The notes beneath the pieces were generated by a model. That model saw only the letters and a program-made list of their open reading frames with translations, was not told the DNA's origin and did no database searches. The position numbers and the translations under genes were made by a program. Of a DNA stretch of 35,108 nt, positions 15,088 through 23,885 are shown piece after piece. Every line of letters starts with the position of its first letter. The first letter of the stretch is position 1. Source of the DNA: Psychrobacter pasteurii (GTDB taxonomy: Bacteria > Pseudomonadota > Gammaproteobacteria > Pseudomonadales > Moraxellaceae); assembly GCF_900162815.1 (NCBI RefSeq), contig NZ_FUGD01000048.1:1-35108 (forward strand), in the 5' to 3' direction.

Positions 15088-17871
15088 CTATTTATTATGA
15101 CGATGGCTGTCAGCATGGTTTCGAGCCATCCGTTGCTCAAGAGTTAGCTCAGCATCACGCAGGCGAGGGTCACCTTCTTGGACTTCATCAAAGTCAGCTT
15201 GGTCAACTTGTTCATCGACAGTTTGCTGCTCAGAAGCACTCTTAACATCCCCTTCTGGTTCATAACCATGGGCACTATTGGCATCGCCTGTATCTTCTGT
15301 TAACTCTGACTGTTCATGCTCACTGGTTGAGGCATTGGAAGGGTTCTCAATCTCTTCAATCACGTAAGGGGTTAAGTTACCTGCTGCGTTTTCAAGAGTG
15401 TGCGGGTTTTCACGAGGTAGAGCATGAATCAAGTGCTCATCAAACACGTCCGTCAACAGCGAATCAAAGCGTACGGAGTTGTATTCAATAAGCTGTTCTG
15501 ATTCAGCCTCAGTAATTACACCATCTTTTAGGGCGGTCAATACGTGATCCTCAAAGGTTAAACCGACGAACTCACCTTTGTGCTCCGCTTTTTTGAATTT
15601 CTGCCATAAAGGTTCAACTTGTAGTAGCATCTGATAAGCGTTTTCCATACGGCCAGTATTGTTCTCAGGGTCAGTGGTGTAGTACACCAGTGATTTTAAC
15701 TGCTCGCGGAATGGGTTTTCTTCCCCATCTGCCATGATCAGATCACCGACTTGACGTTTTAGCTCATCACTTGGTTTTTCAGTGAAGTTTCCACCTGGGA
15801 AACAAACCAGCTTAACTAAGCCTGCCGCCATACGGTTAGGGAAGTTGTCGTATATTTCAAAGAAGGCTTCTTGAATCACATACAAAGACTTCTCTAACGC
15901 CAAACGGGCATGTAAGCGCTCAGATTCTGACTGACTGCCTTGGGCGTAAAATCTTAAAATAGCGGTCATGATAAATAAGTGAGAGTGGATGTCAGCTAAG
16001 CGTCCTGACAGCATCTCTCTACGTTTTAGGTCACCGGCAAGAATACCTAAGGCCATATCTGCGGTTAACGCAAAGTTAGCACTCAAACGGTTAATCTTTT
16101 TGTAGTAAGGACGGGTAAAGCTATCGGCAAAACTTGGGGCTTTGCCACTACCACCGAAGTATCCTGCCACAAAGGATTTAGCACCTCTATTAAACGTATA
16201 GCCTAGATGTTTAAAGAACATATCATCAAACTTACGTTTTGCTTCTTTTTTATCTTCGCTTTGTAGCAGCTGCAACTCTTCAAATAAGTAAGGGTGACAA
16301 CGCATCGCCCCTTGACCAAATATCATAAGAGAGCGGGTTAGGATATTAGCCCCTTCTACTGTGATAGAAACAGGGATGGCTTGATAAGGAAGGGCTAAGA
16401 AGTTACGAGGGCCCAGCTGGATGGCACGACCACCGACAATATCCATACCGTCATTGACTAAGCTACGCATGGTTTCAGTGGCATAGTACTTCGCCATTGC
16501 CGTCATTACAGAGGGCGTTCCACCTTCATTTAGACCACAAGTCACCAGATGACGGAAAGCTTCTAGCATATAGGTATTGCTGGCAATGTTACTGGTGGCG
16601 TCTTGTACTCCTTCAAATTTACCAACCGGAATCTTGAACTGTTCACGCACTTTGGCAAAAGCGCCCACAGTTAGATAGGTCATTTCACCGGCTGAAGTGG
16701 AGAGAGCAGGCAAGGAAATACCACGGCCTACAGCCAGGCACTCCATCAGCATACGCCAGCCTTTACCAGCGTTTTCGATACCACCAATGATGAAGTCGAG
16801 TGGAATAAACACATCTTTACCCACTACGGTACCATTCATAAAAGGTGAGCCAGGATTGTGGCGCTCACCGGTGTGAACCCCTTTATAGTTGGCTGGAATT
16901 AAAGCACAAGTGATGCCATAGTCGGTCTTGTTTTTATCTCCTAACAGGCCTTCTGGGTCGTGTAGCTTGAACGCTAGACCCACTACTGTGGCAATGGGTG
17001 CCAAAGTAATCCAGCGTTTAGAGAAGTTCATGTTTAGACCGAGTACTTTACGGCCTTCATACATGCCATAGCAGACCACGCCTGTATCAGGAATAGCGCC
17101 CGCATCTGAGCCAGCTTCTGGTCCGGTTAGGCCAAAGCAAGGAATTTCAGTGCCTTTAGCCAGGCCTGGCAGCCAGCGCTGCTTTTGCTCTTCTGTACCA
17201 TAGTGCATTAATAACTCACCAGGACCTAAAGAGTTGGGTACCATGCAGCTGACAGCAGCGGTTAAGCTTCTTGAGGCAATTTTACTCATGATACGGCTTT
17301 GAGCGTAAGGACTAAACTCTCGTCCGCCGTAGCTTTCGGGAATAATCAATCCCAAAAATCCGTTATCTTTGATGTACTGCCAAGCTTGGGGTGATAAGTC
17401 CTTATCGTGATGATGAATTTGCCACTCATCAAGCATAGAACACAGGATTTCTACTTCGTTATCGATAAAAGACTGCTCTTTTTCTGATAAAGTAGGGTAC
17501 TCGTAATTGGCAAATTTCTCCCAGTCAGGCGCCCCCATAAACAGCTCTTTTTCCCACCAACTGGTGCCTGCATCTAGAGCTTCACGCTCAGTGTCACTCA
17601 TACTAGGCATAGCGCCCGCTAGCATTTTATAGGCAGGGTCACTAATCATCGACTGGCGTAGAGGGGTGATTAATACCAATAGGCTGCCTAAAATTAAGGG
17701 AACGCCCAGCAATAATGACCAGGGTGCGATAAATCCGGCGACAACCGCAGTAATAATAAGTAATGCGGCACCGAAGGTACGGCTTAAGCCATATAAGAAG
17801 ACCAGCAGTAAAGCAAACAGCTGCAATAGTATGGCGAGTATAAAAAAGCCAACTAAGGTTAAGGTAGTCAT
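15088..17871 (-). CDS. fadE: Acyl-CoA dehydrogenase, FadE type, membrane-associated
   Basis: FadE catalyses the first oxidation step of fatty acid beta-oxidation, using FAD. From the ATG at 17871 the protein has 927 residues against 814 in E. coli. Residues 3-70 contain two or three hydrophobic segments (TLVGFFILAILLQLFALLL and following), then the acyl-CoA dehydrogenase domain: FLGLIIPESYGG, CFGLTGPEAGSDAG, the mid-domain WITLAPIATVVGLAF, and VEGANILTRSLMIFGQGA, followed by the FadE-specific C-terminal (DUF1974) helical region. The last ~85 residues are an acidic, Ser/Glu/Asp-rich tail not expected in E. coli FadE, ending in a histidine-rich SHRHNK. AGGG precedes the ATG by eight bases; a GTG three codons earlier overlaps that site and is less likely. 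Confidence 0.94.
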   Translation of the reverse strand: MTTLTLVGFFILAILLQLFALLLVFLYGLSRTFGAALLIITAVVAGFIAPWSLLLGVPLILGSLLVLITPLRQSMISDPAYKMLAGAMPSMSDTEREALDAGTSWWEKELFMGAPDWEKFANYEYPTLSEKEQSFIDNEVEILCSMLDEWQIHHHDKDLSPQAWQYIKDNGFLGLIIPESYGGREFSPYAQSRIMSKIASRSLTAAVSCMVPNSLGPGELLMHYGTEEQKQRWLPGLAKGTEIPCFGLTGPEAGSDAGAIPDTGVVCYGMYEGRKVLGLNMNFSKRWITLAPIATVVGLAFKLHDPEGLLGDKNKTDYGITCALIPANYKGVHTGERHNPGSPFMNGTVVGKDVFIPLDFIIGGIENAGKGWRMLMECLAVGRGISLPALSTSAGEMTYLTVGAFAKVREQFKIPVGKFEGVQDATSNIASNTYMLEAFRHLVTCGLNEGGTPSVMTAMAKYYATETMRSLVNDGMDIVGGRAIQLGPRNFLALPYQAIPVSITVEGANILTRSLMIFGQGAMRCHPYLFEELQLLQSEDKKEAKRKFDDMFFKHLGYTFNRGAKSFVAGYFGGSGKAPSFADSFTRPYYKKINRLSANFALTADMALGILAGDLKRREMLSGRLADIHSHLFIMTAILRFYAQGSQSESERLHARLALEKSLYVIQEAFFEIYDNFPNRMAAGLVKLVCFPGGNFTEKPSDELKRQVGDLIMADGEENPFREQLKSLVYYTTDPENNTGRMENAYQMLLQVEPLWQKFKKAEHKGEFVGLTFEDHVLTALKDGVITEAESEQLIEYNSVRFDSLLTDVFDEHLIHALPRENPHTLENAAGNLTPYVIEEIENPSNASTSEHEQSELTEDTGDANSAHGYEPEGDVKSASEQQTVDEQVDQADFDEVQEGDPRLRDAELTLEQRMARNHADSHRHNK

Positions 17872-18288
17872 AGTTTGCACCCTAAAAAATTAGAATAAAT
17901 TAAAAGTTAAAATTAGAAGTTTGTATTTTATTATTTGCACTTCTTTATAAATACAGTCTTTTTAGCTTGGGAGTACTTGGGAATAACAATCACTCAATAT
18001 AACAGCCCCTAAATAAAGGGAGTTACAGCTACCTTACAGGGTAAGTAGGTCAAAGCAGATAATCAAGACTAGAATCTTTACAATTGGTTAATTACGTAGC
18101 TATTTATTTTAACGGCTTTAATGAGTTAACCGTTAGCTTACTTTTTATATTTACAAAAAAAAGAGGGCTAGTAGTGGCAGATAAAGCTTATTTGACAGTA
18201 GCTATAAGATAAAAAGAGGTTAGAGGATGAAAAACTAAGGGAAAAACAGTGAGGGCATAAAGCAGAAGCCTAAACATAAAGCAAAAGC
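17872..18288. other. Intergenic region between radC and fadE
   Basis: This 417-base AT-rich gap lies upstream of fadE and downstream of radC, both on the minus strand. It must hold the fadE promoter, but I could not choose one; no FadR- or PsrA-like operator was recognisable. No open frame of note is present. Its left end holds a 19-base tandem duplication at 18256-18293. There is no obvious terminator for radC. Confidence 0.5.
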
Positions 18289-18293
18289 CTAAA
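18256..18293. repeat. 19-bp tandem duplication overlapping the radC stop codon
   Basis: CATAAAGCAGAAGCCTAAA (18256-18274) is followed immediately by CATAAAGCAAAAGCCTAAA (18275-18293), differing at one base. The second copy contains the radC stop codon (TAG on the minus strand, 18289-18291), so the duplication extends from the end of the coding sequence into the untranslated region. It looks like replication slippage. Confidence 0.9.
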
Positions 18294-18969
18294 AAGGGTG
18301 GGTGCCCGTTTCTGCAAAAGACAAAGTTTCATTGCGGCCGACTATTATATGATCGACTAGGCTTAGGTCGATGGCTTGGCAGGCTTGTTTTAAGGTTTCG
18401 GTTAAGTGGATATCTGCTGCGGAAGGGGTGGCATCTTGGTTGGGATGATTATGGGCCACGATGAGCTGACTTGCTCCTTGCTGTAGGCCATGACGTAGGA
18501 CCTGCTTAATACAGACGGAGCAAGACGCAATACCGCCGACGAAGAGCACTTTAAAGTCTAACAGATTTAAGCCGTTATCTAGGCAAAGCACGGCAAAAAC
18601 CTCTTTAGTTTCTCGGCGCAGTTGGGTGGTTATATAATCCTTTACTACCTGCGATCGATTGAGGCTATTACCTGTCTTTAATTCACTGTTTAAATAACGC
18701 TTGCCCATCTCTAGGCTGGCCAGTAGTTGAGCATATTTTGCAGGACCGATACCGTGACAGGCGAGTACCGACTCTTTTGGTGCAGCTAGTAACTCAGCTA
18801 TGCTGCCAAATTGAGTGATCAAGCTGCGGGCAAGCTCAATAGCCGATTGCTCTTTGGTGCCGGTACGCAAAAATATGGCCAGTATTTCAGCATCAGTTAA
18901 ATGTTCAGGCCCCTGTTTAAGAAGCTTTTCTCGAGGTCTATCGTCTTCGTGCCAGTCTTTGATTGCCAT
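18289..18969 (-). CDS. radC: RadC family protein (UPF0758, JAB/MPN domain)
   Basis: The 226-residue protein has an N-terminal helix-hairpin-helix part (CHGIGPAKYAQLLA, 71-84) and a C-terminal JAB/MPN metal-binding domain with HNHP (H173, H175) and the later aspartate D186 in TPSAADIHLT. RadC was once linked to DNA repair, but its function is unsettled, and JAB proteins are often isopeptidase-like. The usual Ser-Gly after HNHP is replaced by Asn-Gln here. The gene is divergent from coaBC, the arrangement seen in E. coli. The ribosome-binding site is weak. Confidence 0.93.
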   Translation of the reverse strand: MAIKDWHEDDRPREKLLKQGPEHLTDAEILAIFLRTGTKEQSAIELARSLITQFGSIAELLAAPKESVLACHGIGPAKYAQLLASLEMGKRYLNSELKTGNSLNRSQVVKDYITTQLRRETKEVFAVLCLDNGLNLLDFKVLFVGGIASCSVCIKQVLRHGLQQGASQLIVAHNHPNQDATPSAADIHLTETLKQACQAIDLSLVDHIIVGRNETLSFAETGTHPF

Positions 18970-19019
18970 TATGAATGCCAGGGTTGATAAGGGAGGATAA
19001 GGGAAATAGGGCGATGAAG

Positions 19020-19049
19020 TTAGTGCTATGATAATTAGTGCTATGATAA
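19020..19049. repeat. Perfect 15-bp tandem duplication
   Basis: TTAGTGCTATGATAA occurs twice without a gap, at 19020-19034 and 19035-19049. It lies about 50 bases upstream of the radC start, so it may fall in the radC promoter region. The identity of the copies suggests a recent slippage event. Confidence 0.95.
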
Positions 19050-19284
19050 AGAGTATAGCCGGTAATCTTAGCCTTAATTATACCCATATTAGATAAATAT
19101 AGTTAAGTCATTCTTAATTGATTATGGTCTGACTATATTAAGGTTAGACTTTCACCTCAGCCTTTGAGCTTAACCTTGGCTTAATCTATCCCCAAAATCT
19201 ATACCCAAACCCCCCTGAAACTTGTTACCATAAGCACATTTTAATAAGCACTTTTAATGTAAGCTTTAAAGCTACTTATCACTT

Positions 19285-19290
19285 TATAAT
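19285..19290 (+). promoter_or_regulatory. Candidate -10 box of coaBC
   Basis: A perfect TATAAT lies 49 bases before the coaBC start codon. There is no good -35 hexamer at 16-18 bases upstream, so the assignment rests on the -10 alone. Confidence 0.35.
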
Positions 19291-19339
19291 CTGTAGCCCT
19301 CATTTTTCGCATTATTATCCATTAAGGTAGTTCTCAGTT

Positions 19340-20587
19340 ATGAGCCAAATCTTCACCCCCGTAGTTACTACTGTGCCAAACATTACTAAAATCGTTCTTG
19401 CTATAACTGGTGGCATTGCTGCTTATAAATCTGCTTTATTGGCCCGCTTATTGGTTAAAGAGGGCTTTGAGATTCGAGTGATCATGACTCAAGGCGCACA
19501 GCAGTTTATTACCCCACTAACGCTGCAAGCCTTGACCGGTAATGAAGTACATACCGAGTTGCTAGATACCCATGCAGAGTTGGGTATGGGCCATATTGAA
19601 CTGGCAAAATGGGCAGACTTAGTACTGATAGCCCCTGCTTCTGCCAATACTTTGGCCAGATTGGCAATGGGTATGGCAGATGATTTATTGGCGACAGTCT
19701 GCTTGGCAACCACAGCACCGGTTATGGTTGCGCCTGCCATGAATCAACAAATGTGGGCACACCCAGCTGTGCAGCTAAACGTACAAACCCTAAGTGATAT
19801 GGGGTATGAGATCATTGAGCCTGACAGTGGCGTTCAAGCCTGTGGCGATGTGGGAGCAGGGCGCTTACCAGAGCCAGAAATTTTATTAAGACGAGTGCTT
19901 AACTTCAAAGCGAAATTAATGGTCCCACAGAGTTTGGTTGGCAAAAAAGTAACCATTACCGCAGGACCAACAGTAGAAGCTATTGATCCGGTAAGATTTT
20001 TATCCAATCACTCAACCGGCAAAATGGGCTTTGCTTTGGCTCGTGCCTGCCGTGACGCTGGCGCTGAGGTAACTTTGATTGCTGGTGGCAAGGTGGATTT
20101 AACCACACCGCTTGATGTACAACGAGTTAATGTACTGTCAGCCAATGACATGCTGCAAGCTGCCAGTCAATCGGCAGCAGCAGGTTGTGACATCTTTATT
20201 GCTACTGCGGCCGTTGCTGATTACCGCACCCGAGATGCTGCTCCACAAAAGATTAAAAAGACCCAAGATGAGATGACTTTGGACTTGGTGAAAAACCCTG
20301 ATATCTTGGCGACTATTTCTCATACTTACCCAGATATGTTCATGGTGGGCTTTGCCGCTGAAACTCAAGATGTCGAGAAATATGCTCGAGGTAAACTGGC
20401 CTCAAAAGACCTAGACATGATTGCTTGTAATGATGTATCGCGTAAAGACATTGGTTTTGCCAGTGATGAAAATGCGATGACGGTCTTTTTTGCCGATAAA
20501 TATCAGCAAGAGCCTGAGGCATTAGATAAAGCCAGCAAGGATGATATTGCTCAGCAATTGGTTGCTCTTATTGGCAACACTATTTAA
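19340..20587 (+). CDS. coaBC: Bifunctional CoaBC: phosphopantothenoylcysteine decarboxylase and synthetase
   Basis: CoaBC carries out two successive steps of coenzyme A synthesis: joining cysteine to 4'-phosphopantothenate (CoaB) and FMN-dependent decarboxylation of the product (CoaC). The 415-residue protein has CoaC at 1-190, with active-site H85 (MGHIELAK), N135 in PAMNQQMW and C168 in GVQACGDVG. All three are offset by ten residues from the E. coli H75, N125 and C158. CoaB follows, with GPTVEAIDPVRFLSNHSTGK and the KIKK motif near 300. The start ATG is preceded at about 12 bases by AAGG, a little far. In some bacteria dut follows; here it does not. Confidence 0.97.
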   Translation: MSQIFTPVVTTVPNITKIVLAITGGIAAYKSALLARLLVKEGFEIRVIMTQGAQQFITPLTLQALTGNEVHTELLDTHAELGMGHIELAKWADLVLIAPASANTLARLAMGMADDLLATVCLATTAPVMVAPAMNQQMWAHPAVQLNVQTLSDMGYEIIEPDSGVQACGDVGAGRLPEPEILLRRVLNFKAKLMVPQSLVGKKVTITAGPTVEAIDPVRFLSNHSTGKMGFALARACRDAGAEVTLIAGGKVDLTTPLDVQRVNVLSANDMLQAASQSAAAGCDIFIATAAVADYRTRDAAPQKIKKTQDEMTLDLVKNPDILATISHTYPDMFMVGFAAETQDVEKYARGKLASKDLDMIACNDVSRKDIGFASDENAMTVFFADKYQQEPEALDKASKDDIAQQLVALIGNTI

Positions 20588-20739
20588 CTTAAATGCACTT
20601 TTGAGTTCTCTATAATAAAAAAGGGTACGGGTGCTGTTGATAGGCTAAACAGCATTTAATACACCTGCTTAAGGCACTTGCTTAAAACACCTGAAAATTA
20701 AGATTGCTATCATAAAACGAGTCAACTAAAGGGCAATAT

Positions 20740-21567
20740 ATGACCAACTTAACCAAAGAGACCAAAGCTGAAATCAGTCATGTTACTAATGATACGATTA
20801 AATCCATGCTAGAGCACCGTTCTGTCCGTGACTTTACTGATGAGCCTATTAGTGAGGAAATGCTGGAGGCTATTTTAGAAGCAGGACGTGCTGTATCGAC
20901 CTCCAATTACATGCAGTCGATGAGTGTGGTTCGTATTACAGACCCACAGCAGCGTGTTAAGTTCCATCAAGTGTCAAATGGCATGAGCGAAGAAGAATAT
21001 AATCAGGCGATTGCAGAAGGTAAAAAGCTAGCGCATCCTTATGTTTTGGAAGCCCCTGAATATTTAGTATTCTGCATGGACAATCATCGCCACAGTCAAA
21101 TAGAACCAGAAGCTCAGTTGGACTGGATTGAAGTGGTTATCATTGCCGCCGTCGATGTCGCTTTATATGCTCAAAATGTTATGGCTGCTGCAGAATCACT
21201 GGGCTTAGGCGGTGTTTATATCGGTAGTATGCGTAACGATATTGAGCGAGCAGGTGAGATTATCAATGCACCAAAACATGTGGTGCCGTTATTTGGCATG
21301 TGTTTAGGACATCCTAGCGATTCTCCAAAAAATGCCACTACCAAACCGCGTCTACCGCTTTCTGTATTGGTATCTGAAAACCAATATCAGCCAGCAACTC
21401 AGGCGCAGCTTGATGCCTTTAACCAAACTGTTATCGATTACTATGTAGAGCAGCGCGGTGAAGGAGAGCATCCCGACTGGAAAGCTCAAGTTACAAAAGT
21501 CTTCGGAAGCCCAGTACGTCCTCAGGTGATGGACTATCTGAATAAGCAGGGATTTGCCAAACGTTAA
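20740..21567 (+). CDS. NfsA/FRP-type FMN nitroreductase
   Basis: The 275-residue protein belongs to the FMN-dependent nitroreductase family that reduces nitro-aromatics, quinones or flavins using NAD(P)H. It starts the conserved region with LEHRSVRDFTDEPISEEML and has the family's SNYMQSMSV flavin-contact region, LGLGGVYIGSMR and VPLFGMCLGHP, all typical of the NfsA subgroup. At 275 residues it is longer than E. coli NfsA (240) because of an N-terminal extension of about 18 residues. AAGGG lies about nine bases upstream of the ATG. It stands alone, followed by the TauE/SafE gene after 49 bases, so cotranscription is possible. The physiological substrate is unknown. Confidence 0.88.
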   Translation: MTNLTKETKAEISHVTNDTIKSMLEHRSVRDFTDEPISEEMLEAILEAGRAVSTSNYMQSMSVVRITDPQQRVKFHQVSNGMSEEEYNQAIAEGKKLAHPYVLEAPEYLVFCMDNHRHSQIEPEAQLDWIEVVIIAAVDVALYAQNVMAAAESLGLGGVYIGSMRNDIERAGEIINAPKHVVPLFGMCLGHPSDSPKNATTKPRLPLSVLVSENQYQPATQAQLDAFNQTVIDYYVEQRGEGEHPDWKAQVTKVFGSPVRPQVMDYLNKQGFAKR

Positions 21568-21616
21568 CGGCTAACTGTCGTGAGTTGATCTTTAGCTTAC
21601 AACCAATGGATGTCAG

Positions 21617-22384
21617 ATGTTCAACTCTGAAAACCTACTATTAACCTTCATTTTTACCGTCGCCTCTTTACTACATGGAATTAGTGGTATTGGAGTGACG
21701 TTGGTTTCTACCACAGCTTTGGCGAGTATGTACTCGTTGCAGCACGCCATTATCCTAATTATCTTCCCTTCTTTAGCGCTAAACCTCATGACTTGGCTCA
21801 TTGGGGGAGGGCGTAGTATGGGTGAGAATTTCCGTTATTATCTCAAGCACTATTGGCTACTGGCCTTAATGAGTTTGCTTGGCAGCCTACTTGGGGTAAA
21901 GTTGCTATTATGGGTGGACAGCAGTTATATATTGGTGTTGCTCGCTGCAGTGATTGCCTTTTATGTTATTAGTAATGCTCTGGGCAAAAGAATAATTTTA
22001 CCCGCTACCACCCCTGTGCTGATTGTTACGGGTCTTATTGCCGGGATAATAGGCGGCTCTACCAATGCGATGTCAACTATATTGCTTATGTATCTGCTGG
22101 GCAGTAGTGATGATAAAAATACCATCGCTAAAGTAGGTAATATGTGTTATTTATTGGGTAAGGTCGCCCAAATTATCGTATTACGTGAGTCATTGATCGC
22201 ATTACCTAAAGCTGATTGGCTACTTATTGCCTTATTGACCACTGTTTCTTTGGTAAGCTTACTTATTGGTATTCGTTTACGCCATTATTTATCTCAAGAT
22301 AGATTTAGGCAGTTGGTGCTTATCATATTGACCTTTTTAGGGTTAAGAGTTGGCTGGCAAGGTATAGTCGGATTAATAGGGTAG
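21617..22384 (+). CDS. TauE/SafE family membrane permease
   Basis: The 255-residue protein has about eight hydrophobic segments. TauE/SafE proteins are thought to export sulfite, sulfoacetate or related organosulfur anions, but substrates differ between members. The duplicated structure is visible: LLHGISGIGVTLVSTTALAS in the first half and IAGIIGGSTNAMSTILLMYL in the second, each with the glycine-rich turn of the family. A GGATG ribosome-binding region precedes the ATG by four bases. No sulfur-metabolism genes are adjacent, so the substrate is not suggested by context. Confidence 0.85.
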   Translation: MFNSENLLLTFIFTVASLLHGISGIGVTLVSTTALASMYSLQHAIILIIFPSLALNLMTWLIGGGRSMGENFRYYLKHYWLLALMSLLGSLLGVKLLLWVDSSYILVLLAAVIAFYVISNALGKRIILPATTPVLIVTGLIAGIIGGSTNAMSTILLMYLLGSSDDKNTIAKVGNMCYLLGKVAQIIVLRESLIALPKADWLLIALLTTVSLVSLLIGIRLRHYLSQDRFRQLVLIILTFLGLRVGWQGIVGLIG

Positions 22385-22448
22385 AGAGTTACAGAGTAGA
22401 GATGTACAAACCTATCTGCCTTTAATTATGGGATTACAGGAGAGCGTT

Positions 22449-23129
22449 ATGAGTAGAGTTTATGGCGTAAATAAAGGCCATCACATCACTAAAAGTCTGG
22501 CTAAAGCTGGGGTGCTTATGAGTGTCATGGCTTTATCTGTCTCTGCCTTGGCCACAGTAGGTGGGGGTCAGCGCATTGAGATATTGGGCTATGATAAAGC
22601 GGAGCAAAAAGTATTTGTCTTACGCCATTATGATGATGGGCGTGGCCGTTTACCACAGCTTTATTACTATGATTTTTCAAGTAAAAAACCAGAAAAGTTA
22701 GTGGAAGTTCGCTCGCTTTATATAAACCCCAAAACCAAAAAATATGATGAGTTTGAGGGCAGTAATGGCCGCTTTAGCGCTGGGCTCAAGCAGATTAAAG
22801 ATAGAGTGGTTGCATTAAAGCCTAGCTATACTCAGGTGACTGTCCAAGTAGAATCCTTGAAACAAAAAAAGACCAACCTAAGGTCTTGGCTTGGGGAAAT
22901 AGGTCAAGGCACCGAATATCAGTTTAACTATAGATTGAAGGCTGATGAGGCCAAATTGTCCAGTTCAACTCATAGCGCCACTACCTATTCAGTCTGTCTG
23001 ACTACCGATAATGTGGTTTATAAAGTACCCAACCAACCTTATGCGCTAAGCACGGTCAAATATAAAGGCACTTTAATGGAAGGGGGTTATGACTACCAAG
23101 ATGTGGTTCTCTTAAAGAAAACCAAATAG
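22449..23129 (+). CDS. Exported protein of unknown function
   Basis: I do not recognise this 226-residue protein. It has a signal peptide: KSLAKAGVLMSVMALSVSALA, with cleavage likely after the ALA at about residue 36, so the mature protein is periplasmic. The mature part is rich in strands and lysine, with no enzyme motif and a single cysteine, suggesting a small beta-rich fold (VFVLRHYDDGRGRLPQLYYY, VYKVPNQPYAL). The ATG at 22449 is chosen because AGGAG lies six bases upstream; an in-frame ATG seven codons earlier lacks one. It lies between TauE/SafE and the glycosylase, on the same strand. Confidence 0.7.
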   Translation: MSRVYGVNKGHHITKSLAKAGVLMSVMALSVSALATVGGGQRIEILGYDKAEQKVFVLRHYDDGRGRLPQLYYYDFSSKKPEKLVEVRSLYINPKTKKYDEFEGSNGRFSAGLKQIKDRVVALKPSYTQVTVQVESLKQKKTNLRSWLGEIGQGTEYQFNYRLKADEAKLSSSTHSATTYSVCLTTDNVVYKVPNQPYALSTVKYKGTLMEGGYDYQDVVLLKKTK

Positions 23130-23165
23130 CTTTATTCCTTTAACCTCATTCCTTTATTCCTTTAA
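23130..23165. repeat. 14-bp direct repeat in the gap before the glycosylase gene
   Basis: CTTTATTCCTTTAA occurs at 23130-23143 and 23152-23165, separated by eight bases. It lies directly after the stop codon of the exported protein gene. Confidence 0.85.
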
Positions 23166-23205
23166 AAGTACTATATAACGGGCTTAATGATATAGCAGTA
23201 AAGAT

Positions 23206-23847
23206 ATGAAAAATCAGTCAATCCGAACGCTGGATACCCCCGCTCAATTACAGTCTGATATCAAGGCATTAATAACCATAGAACCTAGATTTGAGAGGGT
23301 CTATCAACAAGTAGGTCTGCCAGATTTAAGGCGTAATTCAGGGGGCTTCGAGCAGCTGATGCGAGCTATGGTTGGTCAGCAGCTATCGGTTGCGGCGGCT
23401 TCTAGTATTTGGAACAAGCTTGAAGAAGCAGAATTGATTAGCCCTCAAGCCATTTTGCACGCAGAGGACGAAGCGCTGCGTGAACAGGGGCTTTCACGGC
23501 AAAAGATTCGCTATTTACGCTCTTTGGTTGAGCACGATATTGATTTTGAGGCGTTACAGTCTCTATCCGATGCTGAAGTCATTAAAACCTTAACTGCAGT
23601 CACTGGCATTGGTAACTGGACCGCGGAGATGTATCTACTGTTTAGTCTAGGAAGAGCCGATGTGCTCGCTGTAGATGATCTGGCTATCAAAGTGGGCGCT
23701 ATGGATTTGTTGCAACTAGAGGCGAGGCCTACGCCAAAACAACTAAAAGGCTTAACCCAAAGCTGGGCGCCTTATAGAAGTGCAGCAAGTCTATTGCTCT
23801 GGTCACATTATGGTTGGCTCAAAGACCGTGATGCGGTGCCGGTGTAG
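23206..23847 (+). CDS. DNA-3-methyladenine glycosylase, AlkA-like
   Basis: The 213-residue protein is a helix-hairpin-helix DNA glycosylase of the AlkA type, which removes alkylated bases such as 3-methyladenine. It has the hairpin motif LTAVTGIGNWTAEM at 129-142, and the DD pair in AVDDLAI at 157-158, whose second residue corresponds to the catalytic aspartate of AlkA. It lacks the extra N-terminal domain of E. coli AlkA (282 residues), as many bacterial members do. The QQLSVAAASSIW stretch at 58-69 fits the family's conserved early helix. The ribosome-binding site is weak. It converges with rsmI, with 38 bases between stops. Confidence 0.88.
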   Translation: MKNQSIRTLDTPAQLQSDIKALITIEPRFERVYQQVGLPDLRRNSGGFEQLMRAMVGQQLSVAAASSIWNKLEEAELISPQAILHAEDEALREQGLSRQKIRYLRSLVEHDIDFEALQSLSDAEVIKTLTAVTGIGNWTAEMYLLFSLGRADVLAVDDLAIKVGAMDLLQLEARPTPKQLKGLTQSWAPYRSAASLLLWSHYGWLKDRDAVPV

Positions 23848-23885
23848 CACCGCTGGCCAAAGTTATGAACTACTTGGCTTTAAGG

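Larger units (their letters stand above)
18970..19339. other. radC-coaBC divergent intergenic region
   Basis: This 370-base gap contains no gene. It should carry promoters for both radC and coaBC. It has a 9-base direct repeat GATAAGGGA at 18986-18994 and 18996-19004, a perfect 15-base tandem duplication at 19020-19049, an 8-base inverted repeat AATATAGT/ACTATATT at 19096-19103 and 19132-19139, and a perfect TATAAT at 19285-19290. Confidence 0.6.

Noticed and set aside
15088..15345. A link between the GDPR sequence in the FadE tail and the NDPR motifs of RNase E
   Set aside because: Four-residue similarity in a disordered acidic tail is within chance.
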